Assembly: GCF_025997855.1 (NCBI RefSeq)
Contig: NZ_AP026560.1
Span: 1,142,001 to 1,206,000 of the forward strand
DNA: 64,000 bases
Direction of reading: 5' to 3'
Source: Deinococcus aetherius
GTDB taxonomy: Bacteria > Deinococcota > Deinococci > Deinococcales > Deinococcaceae
The position numbers were made by a program, and so were the translations under genes. How positions within the stretch are numbered: position 1 is the first letter of the stretch; the number at the start of each line of letters is the position of its first letter. The notes below the pieces were generated by a model. It was not told where the DNA came from and did no database searches. It worked only from the letters and a program-made list of their open reading frames with translations. Below are positions 22,815 through 31,978 of this stretch, piece after piece.

Positions 22815-23204
22815 TCAGTGATCGTGTTTAACAATGTGAGTAATTTGAGTATTTATCGTTGGAGTGCCAAGAGGAAAAAGCAAAGCGAATTTATTCTCGT
22901 CGAATTGAATTTTAGTTGAGTTCACGATACTGGATGGTAATAATTTTACACGAAACTCCTCGGCTTTCTCCAATAAATCTATTCGTTCATCCACTGTCAA
23001 CTTGGAGTTGCCACTACACGATAGGTCCTCATTAATATCGTCTGGGTTATTTGAGTAAACCTTGGACGTGGTTTCGAACGCGCAGTATGGGTCGTTAATT
23101 ATGTTAGAGTAATGTTTCTCCCACCTCTTTTCCTCGCCCACCTTTATATCTTGCCGACAAGAAGAGAGAAAGACCAGAGAAATAATAATGGCTCGCATTT
23201 TCAT
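22815..23204 (-). CDS. Small lipoprotein, putative immunity protein
   Basis: This 129-residue protein has a lipoprotein signal ending LVFLSSC, so it would be lipid-anchored outside the inner membrane. The mature part is charged and mostly helical (LTVDERIDLLEKAEEFRVKL). It is strongly AT-rich. It starts 9 bases after the stop of the giant PKD protein, with AAGGTGA as ribosome site inside that gene's end, so the two are co-expressed. A small lipoprotein after a large surface protein with an AT-rich tail fits an immunity role. No family is recognised. Confidence 0.6.
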   Translation of the reverse strand: MKMRAIIISLVFLSSCRQDIKVGEEKRWEKHYSNIINDPYCAFETTSKVYSNNPDDINEDLSCSGNSKLTVDERIDLLEKAEEFRVKLLPSSIVNSTKIQFDENKFALLFPLGTPTINTQITHIVKHDH

Positions 23205-23213
23205 AAATTTATA

Positions 23214-26200
23214 TCACCTTGCGACACAAGTTGTCGGAGGAACATACGCAGTTGCACTGATGGCATTACCGTTGACGTAAGACCTCCCCAGTATGGTGTA
23301 TCCAGATAAGGTTTGGTAAACGCTCTCTGCTGTCTCTTGAGTAGCAACAAGCGCCCCTGTCTTTGTGGCCCCCTTCCCTATAACTGTATTGTATAAAGCA
23401 TCGCGAACCCAGAATTCTTTGAAGAACTGCTCAGCAAATGCTATGGTAACCGGTATAACGCCGTTGGCAATTTCGTTGTACGGATCAACACAGTGTTGCC
23501 AGCCTGCGAATAGGTCTCGTGCGATACGTTCATACTCTTGGACGTCCTTCTCGGGTTCACCAATCGCTAGATACAGGGTTGTGGCTGCGCCCGCGATACC
23601 TGCCACTGTAGATGTGAGGCCGACGACAAGAGCTGCAGTGCCACCGACGATGATGCTAGGTACGATAAGCGCTGTGCTGGCAATTGTTGCAGCCAGGGCG
23701 ATGTTGTTAAGAAAGTTTTTCTGCCCCCTCTTGACTCTGGCAATCAGATCGGCTGGTTGGTACGATTGATAGACGGCGGAGCAGTCTCGGCAGAATGAGA
23801 CATCCGACGTGGGCATAATTCTTCGAGACGAAGTTAGACTAGATGCGGCACTTCTTGTTCCCCCAACAGAGGAGAGTGTTGAGCTGGTGGACGGGCTCAT
23901 TGAGCTGTAAACATCATTTAAGGGATTGGAGTATAAGATGAGTAGCTTATCAAATAAACCCTGTTGATTCTCTGGCCTGCTGTATGTGCTAAAATTTTCA
24001 ATACTAAGGGTGCGTCCGTTATTCAAATTAGTGTAATCCATCGTATCCGTGTCACTAGTGTACAACGCCTGGATCAGGCTACTTACTCCTTGTTGGTCAA
24101 TGTCAGCAATTAGAAAGGTAACGTGATGTTCATCATAAGCATCAGTCATTACATTTAAGTAATATCCATATCCATCGTTTTCTTTGGTGCCTGCTATACC
24201 TATGATTTTATAGCCGGTTTTCACGAAGGTTGGGTCTTGCAGCAAGATGCCTCTTGCACTCTCAACACCACTGTCTCCCTCCTGTACCAGAGAGTAGGAA
24301 ACCCTTTTGCCCTCGGTGACTGTAATATAATTTACACTGCGTGCTTGTAGGCCGCTAGCGTCAGTGGCGAGAATTGTTACCGTATACGTCCCTGGCTTGA
24401 CGTACACGTGTTCTAGGCTCTGCGCGCCTGCGCAATTATTCAGGCTTCGATCTTCGTTGTCACCGAATGACACCTCGCAATGAATCAAGTCGGTTTGTGC
24501 GTCCGTCGTGGTCCAATTGATTGTGACAGCACTAGCAGCAACCACGTTCGTCGGCGAGTAGTTATATTCCGAGATCATCGGAGGCGTGTTGCCAGGAGCG
24601 GCGGTTGCCGTGACACCCACAGCCCTTTCCGTCTTGTTCCCCGGGGCATCCGTGGCGACGACCTTTACGGTAAAGGAGCCTGCTGCACCGTAGGTGTGCT
24701 TGAGCGTCTGCTGCCCCGCGCAGTTCTGAAGGTTCTGCGTCTGCCCGTCCCCGAAGTCCACGACGCAGGAAACAGCGTCATTCTCCGGGTCGGTGACGCT
24801 CCAGCCAACCGAGGTCTCCTGGCCCACCGTCACGCTGCTCGGGGTGACGGTCAGGTTGGCGATGACGGCTGCGGTGTTCGTCACGCCGGCTTTCACGTCG
24901 GCCGAGACCGTCCTGGTCGTGCTGCCACCCCTGGCGTCCGTCCCCGTCACCTTGACGGTGTAGGTGCCTGCGGCAGCGTAAGTATGGGGAAGTGACTGGG
25001 TGCCCGTGCAGTTCTCCAACGCCTTCGTCTGGCCGTCGCCGAAGTCCACCACGCAGGACACCGCGTCGTTCTCCGCGTCCGTCGTCTTCCAGCTCAGCGT
25101 CACCGCTTGACCAACCTGAGCCGGGCTGGGGCTGACGGACAGAGCGTCGAGCAGCGGCGGCTGATTGGTGGTGGGCGCACTTCCGATGGAGACCTCTGCG
25201 AACTTCTGGATGCCGTTGCTCTCGCCGGACCGCTTGTCGTTGAAGTCACCGGAGGCGTAGGGACCATCCACCACCTTCAGCTTCACACGATAGGTTCCCG
25301 CCCCCCCATACGTGTGTTGAATGGAATCACTCAGGTTGCAGGGGTCGACCGTTCGGTTCTGCCCGTCGCCGAAGTCCACGGAGCAGGTCAGCGTCTTGTT
25401 GCCAGGGTTGAGGAGCTTCCAACTCACGGTGGTCGAGGTGCCTGCCACACCCGGCGTGAGCGTCAGGGTCTCGATATCGGGCGCCACAATCGGGACCGCT
25501 CGACCGGGGCCATCGGGCATGGTGTATTCGTAACGCGCGACTTCCCCGATGCGGTCGTTGCAGTTCGCGTCCGTGAACCCCGGGTACGCCACCCGGCTCT
25601 GGCCTTCCAGGGTGATGAGGTCGATCTGCCCGGAACCACACGCCCAGGGCCACCCGTTCACCACGATGAAGGTCAGCTTGTCCCCACTGTTGGCCTCGAA
25701 GTCCTTGAGGACGCGTGGAGGGTAATTGCCGGGGGGAAGATTCTCACCCGCCATGTCGGCGAGCACCTGATCGTTCAGCTTGACGATGAGCCGGTCGTCG
25801 AAATACTGATAGATGCTGCTGTTCAGGGGGCGGGCCTGGGCGGAGAGCTGGAAGGAACGGCGGTACGAGTAGGCGAGCGTATTGCTGACCGTCCCCTTCG
25901 ACAGCACCTTCACCTGCACGTCTCCCGGAGCCGACGCAGTGGGGGCGATGGCGACGATCTTCGTGTCGTCCACCACGGTGAAGCTGCGGGCGCTCACGTC
26001 CCCGAACTTGACGTCGGTCGCGCCCGTGAAGCCCGTCCCTTTCAGAACGATTTCGTTGCCACCGTTCGTCGAGCCGAGGGTGGGGGTCAGTTCGGTGAGG
26101 GCCACGTTCACGGTAGGGGGAGCGGCGGTCACCACGACCTCCGTGAACTTCTGGATGCTGTTGCTGTTGCCGGAGGTGAGGTCGCTCGGCAGTCCACTCG

Positions 26201-27896
26201 CGTATGGCCCGTCGGCGACCTTGAGCCTGGCCTTGAAGGTTCCCGGCTGGTCGTAGATGTGCTGGATCGAGTCGTTCATTTGACACGGCTCGAGGGTCTG
26301 CGTTTTCCCGTCGCCGAAATCGACGGTGCACACCAGTTTGGCATTCGTGGGGTTCACCGCACTCCACTGGAGGGTGCTCGGCGTTCCCGCCACTCCTGGA
26401 GTGATCTTGAACTCCGTCAGATCGGGCGCCTGGATCGGCAACTCCTTCCCCGGGCCGTCGGGGAGAACGTATTCGTAGCGAAAGACCTCACCGAGACGGT
26501 CCGAGCAGTTCGGGTTAGAGAAGCCGGGGTGAATTTCTTTCACCACCCCCGAGGGCGTCTTCGCCGTGATCTGGCCGATGCCGCAGTGGTGAGGCCACCG
26601 GTTGATCAGGATCAGTTCGATCCTGTCGCCGTCTTTGGCGTAAACGCTGGCCTGGGGGACAGGGTTGCCCCACGAATACTCGACATCGCTCACCACCTTG
26701 CCGTTGAGCAGCGTGAGCATCCGGTCATCGGTGCCCCGGGAGATGATCTCGTAGGACTCCCCGTACGTGAACTCCTTGCCCGGACTGGTCTCGTCCGCCT
26801 TCTGCACCGTCACGTTGACGGCCGCGACCGCTTCACCCTTCGGGGACACGGCCCTGATCTCGGTGTCACTGACGACTTTGAAGCTCTGGGCCGGTTGCGT
26901 GCCGAATCGCACTCCCGTCGCGCCTGTAAAGCCGGTGCCCGTCAGGGTGACTTCGGTGCCACCCGCCAATGGACCCCGGTCCGGTTGAAGGCTGGTCAGG
27001 GTCATCGAGGCGACCGGTGCCTTCGCCTGGACCTGGATGCTGGCCTGGCCCGTCTTGCCCGCGCTGTCCTTCACCTGGGTGGTCACGACGTGGGCTCCGG
27101 CGAGGAGTGCCGTTTCCAGAACGCCTCCCTTTCCGACAACACGGTCGTCGACTCGCCACTCGAGAGCAGCCGTCAGTTCACCATCCTCGAAGTCCAGGGC
27201 AGACGCGGTGAACTTGGTGACCTCGCCCGCTCGGACCGTCGAGCCGCTGGCAGGTGTCTGGATGGTCACGCGTGGGGCCTGGTTGATCGCCCCAACCTTC
27301 ACATGGAACTTGATGGGAAGGTCCTGGCCGTTGACGAGGTTGACCACGGTGGGCACCCCATTTTTGACCGCTTCGGCTTTGGTCGGCCAGACCTTGGCGT
27401 CGATGAATGCGAGACAACCAGCGTCCAGGTTCGCGCCTTCGTTGCAGACCGGCTGCCCAGAGGTCGCACTATCCAGCCGCAGCTCGATGCGAACCGGCGT
27501 TCCGTCTGGCAGCTTGGCATCGGCGGTCTTCCAGTTCGCGAGGTAGAAGGTGTCCTGTTTCCGGATGGTTCCTGCTTTGACGCTGAATATCGGGGCGACG
27601 GCGGGTGCCGCAGCCTTGTCCACATTCAACTTGTAAATTTCGATATTGACGCGTGGGTTCTGTTCCAGGGTCCCCAGGGTGCCAGGGTCTGCGGCGATGG
27701 GGGGAAGGAAGGCGACGCCTGGAAGCGCCGTGGGCACGACCGCCGTGCCCTGTGCAGAAGTCTGACTTGTGGACGACGACTGGGTGGGTGTCGTGGTCTT
27801 CACCTGCACCGGGGGTGCCTGCTGACACGACGCCAGCACCAGGATGAGCGAGAGGGTGACGGCTTCGGGTCTCTTCACGGAGAGCTTCCGTGACAC
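23214..27896 (-). CDS. Giant PKD/IPT surface lipoprotein with swapped C-terminal module
   Basis: This 1560-residue protein has a lipobox LVLASC near residue 25. A Thr/Ser linker is followed by two long repeat units, each with an IPT/TIG fold (GGTEVTLTGTGFTGATGVRFG in part), a beta domain with PGFSNPNC or PGFTDANC, and a PKD domain. Three more PKD domains follow. Five PKD domains centre near residues 530, 845, 950, 1050 and 1145, each with a Cys pair around FGDG. The last 450 residues are AT-rich, unlike the rest, with a long hydrophobic stretch near 1396-1442 suited to membrane insertion. GTG 27896 is chosen; GTG 27953 is also in frame. Confidence 0.75.
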   Translation of the reverse strand: MSRKLSVKRPEAVTLSLILVLASCQQAPPVQVKTTTPTQSSSTSQTSAQGTAVVPTALPGVAFLPPIAADPGTLGTLEQNPRVNIEIYKLNVDKAAAPAVAPIFSVKAGTIRKQDTFYLANWKTADAKLPDGTPVRIELRLDSATSGQPVCNEGANLDAGCLAFIDAKVWPTKAEAVKNGVPTVVNLVNGQDLPIKFHVKVGAINQAPRVTIQTPASGSTVRAGEVTKFTASALDFEDGELTAALEWRVDDRVVGKGGVLETALLAGAHVVTTQVKDSAGKTGQASIQVQAKAPVASMTLTSLQPDRGPLAGGTEVTLTGTGFTGATGVRFGTQPAQSFKVVSDTEIRAVSPKGEAVAAVNVTVQKADETSPGKEFTYGESYEIISRGTDDRMLTLLNGKVVSDVEYSWGNPVPQASVYAKDGDRIELILINRWPHHCGIGQITAKTPSGVVKEIHPGFSNPNCSDRLGEVFRYEYVLPDGPGKELPIQAPDLTEFKITPGVAGTPSTLQWSAVNPTNAKLVCTVDFGDGKTQTLEPCQMNDSIQHIYDQPGTFKARLKVADGPYASGLPSDLTSGNSNSIQKFTEVVVTAAPPTVNVALTELTPTLGSTNGGNEIVLKGTGFTGATDVKFGDVSARSFTVVDDTKIVAIAPTASAPGDVQVKVLSKGTVSNTLAYSYRRSFQLSAQARPLNSSIYQYFDDRLIVKLNDQVLADMAGENLPPGNYPPRVLKDFEANSGDKLTFIVVNGWPWACGSGQIDLITLEGQSRVAYPGFTDANCNDRIGEVARYEYTMPDGPGRAVPIVAPDIETLTLTPGVAGTSTTVSWKLLNPGNKTLTCSVDFGDGQNRTVDPCNLSDSIQHTYGGAGTYRVKLKVVDGPYASGDFNDKRSGESNGIQKFAEVSIGSAPTTNQPPLLDALSVSPSPAQVGQAVTLSWKTTDAENDAVSCVVDFGDGQTKALENCTGTQSLPHTYAAAGTYTVKVTGTDARGGSTTRTVSADVKAGVTNTAAVIANLTVTPSSVTVGQETSVGWSVTDPENDAVSCVVDFGDGQTQNLQNCAGQQTLKHTYGAAGSFTVKVVATDAPGNKTERAVGVTATAAPGNTPPMISEYNYSPTNVVAASAVTINWTTTDAQTDLIHCEVSFGDNEDRSLNNCAGAQSLEHVYVKPGTYTVTILATDASGLQARSVNYITVTEGKRVSYSLVQEGDSGVESARGILLQDPTFVKTGYKIIGIAGTKENDGYGYYLNVMTDAYDEHHVTFLIADIDQQGVSSLIQALYTSDTDTMDYTNLNNGRTLSIENFSTYSRPENQQGLFDKLLILYSNPLNDVYSSMSPSTSSTLSSVGGTRSAASSLTSSRRIMPTSDVSFCRDCSAVYQSYQPADLIARVKRGQKNFLNNIALAATIASTALIVPSIIVGGTAALVVGLTSTVAGIAGAATTLYLAIGEPEKDVQEYERIARDLFAGWQHCVDPYNEIANGVIPVTIAFAEQFFKEFWVRDALYNTVIGKGATKTGALVATQETAESVYQTLSGYTILGRSYVNGNAISATAYVPPTTCVAR

Positions 27897-28112
27897 GTTC
27901 CCCTGGACGTCGGTGGGGCGAGGTCGCCCTGACCTGAAAGGTGAATTTGACACCCTGGGAACATAAGGGAGCCGTGAAGATGTCGTGAACGAATGTGAGG
28001 CGAAACTCGGATTGTGTCTAGACAGGAGTCCGAGTCAGACCTCGTGCCGACCAACGCCCTCACTGCGGGGAGCACTTTTTCAAGCGTTCCCATGGTTCGG
28101 GTATGGGCGTCA

Positions 28113-28394
28113 TCACTTGCAGATCGTCCGGTCCTCGTTCCTGTCCAACCCGGACCCCCATAGCCCGGCTCCCCCGAGACGGGGAGCCCTCCCTGCCGCC
28201 CTCACCTCGGTACAGTTCTGGACGACAGGAACGGCCAGGGGGGTGTAGGGGGGTGTTGTCCTGCTCGCCTGCACCGCTATACTCGCGAAGTTCCCCGTCT
28301 TCCGGTAAACCCCCGGCCGCACCAACGACCCCGCCCACAACCCGAGCCGGTTGGCCTTCGCCTCGTCGGCAGTGTGGGTTGGAGGGACAAGCTC
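28113..28394 (-). pseudogene. 3' remnant of an SNase-Excalibur nuclease gene
   Basis: The frame encodes TADEAKANRLGLWAG, like the C-terminal end of thermonuclease-type domains. It then has a degenerate Excalibur motif (NCTEVRAAGRAPRL, then LDRNEDRTIC). The catalytic part is missing because the frame abuts the stop of the SH3 gene at 28393. The canonical Excalibur Asp cluster is partly lost. It is a 5'-truncated secreted nuclease, now probably inert. Confidence 0.5.
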
Positions 28395-28824
28395 AGTACC
28401 AGGTGGCAACACCACCGTGATGGGAACACGTCCCGCGTCGGTGGGCGCTGAAGGAGTAGCTGCCATCCCGGCACCGGGCAGAAGCTCCGGAGGGAACGCT
28501 GTCGAAAAAGACAGGCCTCTGGATCTGCTGCCCATCCACGTTGGTGTAGGTGCCATTGCTCGGCACGGGCACGGGTGCCGGAGTGACCGGTGCCTTGAAG
28601 GTCAGGACACTCCTGGAAACGAACCCCTTCTGCCCGCCGTAGGTGACCGGGCACCAGGTGGTGCAGCTGCCGACGTTGAGCGAGGTTCCCCTGGGGATCA
28701 CCGTGAGCACCCTGGCGCTGGTGCTGGGTCCGCCGCGCAGGTTCACGTTATTCGTGGTGGTGACCTGGAGGGCCGTGGCCTGGGTGCCGAGAGCGAGGGC
28801 CAGAGCGAACAGCAGCTGTTTCAT
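28393..28824 (-). CDS. Secreted SH3b-DUF3761 protein
   Basis: This 143-residue protein has a signal peptide (LLFALALALGTQATA). A bacterial SH3 domain follows (VNLRGGPSTSARVLTVIPRG, then CTTWCPVTYGGQKGFV), then a Pro/Val linker and a C-terminal DUF3761 motif (ASARCRDGSYSFSAHRRG, then CSHHGG). SH3b domains often bind cell-wall peptides. DUF3761 is a small Cys/His motif found at the ends of exported proteins. Next to a nuclease remnant, it looks like part of an exported cluster. Confidence 0.8.
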   Translation of the reverse strand: MKQLLFALALALGTQATALQVTTTNNVNLRGGPSTSARVLTVIPRGTSLNVGSCTTWCPVTYGGQKGFVSRSVLTFKAPVTPAPVPVPSNGTYTNVDGQQIQRPVFFDSVPSGASARCRDGSYSFSAHRRGTCSHHGGVATWY

Positions 28825-29008
28825 CGGGAGAACCTCCACTCCAGGCGTATCACGTTTCCCGGCCCTGGTCGCGCGAACTTGACCAGAACCGCACTCTGGG
28901 GCGGTGGCTGTGACGGTTCGAAGCGCCAGGACGCCCAGCCCCATCCGCAGGGAACTCTGCCGGCTCAAAATTGTGCTGCGGCGAGGCTCCCGGACGCTAC
29001 TGTGCGGC

Positions 29009-29293
29009 ATGGTGCCAGCAGAGGAACAGGACACGCTGACCGGCCGGGTAATCGTGGACGGCATTGAGGGCAACCTCGCCCGGGTCGAGCTGGAGGACGG
29101 CCAGACCGAGGACTGGCCGCTCGCCAGCCTGCCCGGGAATGTGCGGGAGGGAGACGTGCTGCGGCTGCATCTGGAAGGCGGCGACCTGACCGTGGAGATC
29201 GACCACGGGGCGACACGGGAACGCCGCGAGGCCGCCCAGGCCCAGCTCGACGCTCTCAACGGTGTCGCTCCTGTCGGGGAGATCGATCTGTGA
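29009..29293 (+). CDS. DUF3006 domain protein
   Basis: This 94-residue DUF3006 protein has the small OB-like barrel pattern: VIVDGIEGNLARVELEDG, DWPLASLPGNVREGDVLRL, then an acidic helical tail. DUF3006 genes are typically found beside ComEC-like metallo-beta-lactamase genes, as here: the stop overlaps the next GTG (GTGA). ATG 29009 lies 5 bases after TACTGT, so it is probably leaderless. The pair is expressed as a unit. Its biochemical role is unknown. Confidence 0.85.
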   Translation: MVPAEEQDTLTGRVIVDGIEGNLARVELEDGQTEDWPLASLPGNVREGDVLRLHLEGGDLTVEIDHGATRERREAAQAQLDALNGVAPVGEIDL

Positions 29294-30300
29294 GGCGCCT
29301 GCTCGCTCTCGCTGCCCTCTCCCTGGGGCTGGCCGCCGCCCAGGCACCCGGGGTCCTGATCATCCGCTTCCTCGACGTGGGCCAGGGGGATGCCGTGCTG
29401 ATCACCTCCCCGGAGGGCAAGTCGATCCTGTACGACGGGGGACGCTCGGAGCCCCGGTTGCAGGCCCTGCTCCGCCAGTACGACGTCCAGAGCCTGGACC
29501 TGGTGGCGGCAAGCCACGCAGACGCGGACCATATCACCGGACTCATCCCCGCCGTGACGCTGTTCAGGCCCCGTTTCTTCCTGAACAACGGCGTGGCAGG
29601 CACGACGAGGGTCTGGGACAGGCTGACGGCGGCCGTGCGGAAGGCGGGGACGCAGGGCCTCCTCGCCCGGGATCAGGTCATCAACCTCGGGAGCGTGAGG
29701 ATCACCGTGTTGCCGCCCCCTCCCGGAATGCCCAGGGACGAACAGAACCTCAACAGCGTCGGTCTGCTGGTGCAATACGGGACGTTCCGGGCCCTGATGA
29801 CGGGGGACAGTGAAATCCCGGAGACGATGGCCTGGCTGAAAAAATATCCAGCCAGCGCCCTGGGGCCGGTGGACGTTTACAAAAGCATCCACCATGGCGC
29901 AGCTAACGGTGACAACCCGGCGTGGTTGAAGGCGGTGCGGCCCCAGAACGTCGTGATCGGAGTCGGGCCGAACAACTACGGACACCCGACCCAGCAGGCC
30001 CTGTCGCTCTACCGACAGGTCGGGGCGACGGTTTACCGCACCGACCAGCAGGGGACCGTGACCGTGGTGGTGCAACCCGGCGGGAAGTTCGCCATCACCA
30101 CCGAAAAAGGGGGCGCGGTTCCTGCCAATCGGGGCGCTGTCCCTGGACCGGCCACCCCGGTCCCTGTTCCCTCTCCTGCCACCCCGGTCTATTCCAGTTG
30201 TGCCCAGGCTCGGGCGGCGGGGGCGGCACCGTTGCGGCGAGGGCAACCCGGCTACAACCCGGCCCTGGATAGGGATGGGGACGGCGTGGCCTGCGAGTGA
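29290..30300 (+). CDS. Exported ComEC-like MBL-fold hydrolase with Excalibur domain
   Basis: This 336-residue protein has a signal peptide (LLALAALSLGLAAAQ) and a metallo-beta-lactamase fold of the ComEC-C type: FLDVGQGDAVLI, SHADADHITGL (metal ligands HADADH), LMTGDSE and SIHHGAANG. A Pro-rich linker leads to an Excalibur Ca-binding motif (RAAGAAPLRRGQPGYNP, then LDRDGDGVACE). The ComEC-type domain is proposed to degrade one DNA strand during uptake. This is a free, secreted version. It is coupled to the DUF3006 gene. Confidence 0.87.
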   Translation: MRRLLALAALSLGLAAAQAPGVLIIRFLDVGQGDAVLITSPEGKSILYDGGRSEPRLQALLRQYDVQSLDLVAASHADADHITGLIPAVTLFRPRFFLNNGVAGTTRVWDRLTAAVRKAGTQGLLARDQVINLGSVRITVLPPPPGMPRDEQNLNSVGLLVQYGTFRALMTGDSEIPETMAWLKKYPASALGPVDVYKSIHHGAANGDNPAWLKAVRPQNVVIGVGPNNYGHPTQQALSLYRQVGATVYRTDQQGTVTVVVQPGGKFAITTEKGGAVPANRGAVPGPATPVPVPSPATPVYSSCAQARAAGAAPLRRGQPGYNPALDRDGDGVACE

Positions 30301-30407
30301 ACGGCCTCCCGTTCTCCATCTCTGTTCAGGAGAAGGAGGTGTGGCACTGAAGCGAGTGGGGAGCAGCTCCACCCCCGCCGGACGTTCCTGAAGCCTGAGT
30401 CGAGGGA

Positions 30408-31595
30408 CTAGCGACGGTCGGGAAGTGCGGCAGCCAGGCTCAGGACCAGCTGGACGACCTGGGCCTGCCGGTGGGTGTCCGTCTTGGCAAAGACCTGTTT
30501 GAGCTGGTTGCGTACAGTGCCCAGGCTTACCTGAGAGCCCGCTGCGATCTCCTCGACGGAGTCGCCCTGGGACAGCCGCACGGCCACGCGTGCCTCGGCA
30601 GCCGTCAGCCCGTACCGCTGCCTCAACACCTCGAGCGGCATGGGCCGGACCTGATCCGGGTCCTCCAGCCACAGCAAGACCCCCATGCAATCTTCCCCGG
30701 CTCCTGGCAGCGGCATCACCGTGACCCGCAGCGGCCCAGCAGGGGCTGGGCGGGTGATCGCCAGGGTGCTCCCGGCCTGTGCCGAAATCCCCCGACCGAG
30801 GAGTGCCGTGCGACGCACCGCTTCGCGGAGCTGCTCGTGCTGCCACGCCACCTCTGCGCGTACCTGCCCGCCCTTGACGCTCAGCCCCCCTGGGCCCCGC
30901 AGCAGCCCTTCGGCCGCTATGTTCATCCACTCCACGCGCAAGGCCGCGTCCACCGCCAGGCACGGACGGTCGAGGGTGTCGAGTGCCAACGCGCGGGTGT
31001 CGCGCTCCCGGCGCAGGTTCCACAGTTGGCGGTGAATGGCCTGGGCCCGGCCCAGGTGCGGGAGCAGGAGGCTCAGCGCCTGTACGTCCCAGGCAGGGAA
31101 CGCACCGAGTGACCGGGGGCGACCGATCAACACGAAGAACCCCGCCGGGCTGTCCAGGGAGAACCCAGCACCCCCGATCAGGTGGAACAACTCGTGGTGG
31201 CGGGCGAATTCATGGTGGAAAGCCGAGCGCTCGAACTCCGCGTCCGGACACGTCTCACGGCGGTCGAACACCAGCGGCCCCTGAGTGAGGCCACGGGCCA
31301 GGATGGCGTTGGTGAAGCCGTCCTGGTCCACCCAGCGCGCCATGTACTCGCGCTGGGTCTCGCGGGGATGGTTCACGCCAATGGAAAAACTCTCCCCCGG
31401 GGCGTCGATGCCCTGCCGGGAACTCTCGTACCAGCTGAGTCCCGGCTGTTTGACGACGTGGTGCAGGTAAGCCTTGCTCGCGCCGTGATGCGCGCACAGG
31501 GCCTCGACAAAGGCCGGAAAGAGGTGGGGATCGGTGGCGGCCCAGTACAGGGCGGCGGTGAGGGCGACGGTTGCCTGCTCGGAGAGTCGCGTCAT
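30408..31595 (-). CDS. LuxR-type transcriptional regulator
   Basis: This 395-residue protein has a large N-terminal sensor (residues 1-320) and a C-terminal LuxR helix-turn-helix (LTAAEARVAVRLSQGDSVEE, then SLGTVRNQLKQVFAKTDTH). The sensor has a PAS-like segment near residues 205-300 (DTLDRPCLAVDAALRVEWMN). It contains no receiver or AHL-binding signature I recognise. ATG 31595 begins the conserved helical part. It is divergent from the LGFP gene, which it might control. Confidence 0.82.
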   Translation of the reverse strand: MTRLSEQATVALTAALYWAATDPHLFPAFVEALCAHHGASKAYLHHVVKQPGLSWYESSRQGIDAPGESFSIGVNHPRETQREYMARWVDQDGFTNAILARGLTQGPLVFDRRETCPDAEFERSAFHHEFARHHELFHLIGGAGFSLDSPAGFFVLIGRPRSLGAFPAWDVQALSLLLPHLGRAQAIHRQLWNLRRERDTRALALDTLDRPCLAVDAALRVEWMNIAAEGLLRGPGGLSVKGGQVRAEVAWQHEQLREAVRRTALLGRGISAQAGSTLAITRPAPAGPLRVTVMPLPGAGEDCMGVLLWLEDPDQVRPMPLEVLRQRYGLTAAEARVAVRLSQGDSVEEIAAGSQVSLGTVRNQLKQVFAKTDTHRQAQVVQLVLSLAAALPDRR

Positions 31596-31978
31596 GACCT
31601 GCACCTCGTGTTCGGCGTTCTCAGGCTCGCCCGGGGCCCACATCCTCCACAGCGCGCCATGCCCCGTGCTCTGTCGTCAGGATAGTCAAAACGGCGTAGC
31701 CCAGACGGGACATGCGCCGGTCGCCATGGGGTTGGACAATGCCCGCATCCAGACAGGTCCCGGCCCGTGCCACAGGGCACGGCGCTTCCCCCAGGCCTGC
31801 CGGAGGAGGACACCGAGAGAACGTCCCGGCCCGCGCAGGTGCCACGACAGGGCAGCGAGTGGACCCCGCAGGGGTCGAACCCGGAGGAGGCACGTTGAAC
31901 CAGCAAAGACCACGCCCACACATCCAGCCCACGCCAGGACCCGGCTCAGGCCCTGAGCAGCTCGCGAGGAACCTATCT
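31596..31978. other. Divergent intergenic region, nothing certain
   Basis: About 380 bases between the LuxR gene and the LGFP gene must hold both promoters. I see no clear sigma-70 pair, no convincing short gene and no strong hairpin. CGAGGA 8 bases before ATG 31979 is the ribosome site of the LGFP gene. Confidence 0.4.

Noticed and set aside
25107..27893. A 928-codon open frame on the plus strand, antisense to the PKD lipoprotein
   Set aside because: It mirrors the third-position GC bias of the real gene, has no domain pattern and no ribosome site. Similar long antisense frames at 2888-4495, 12690-14054 and 59879-62194 were rejected for the same reason.
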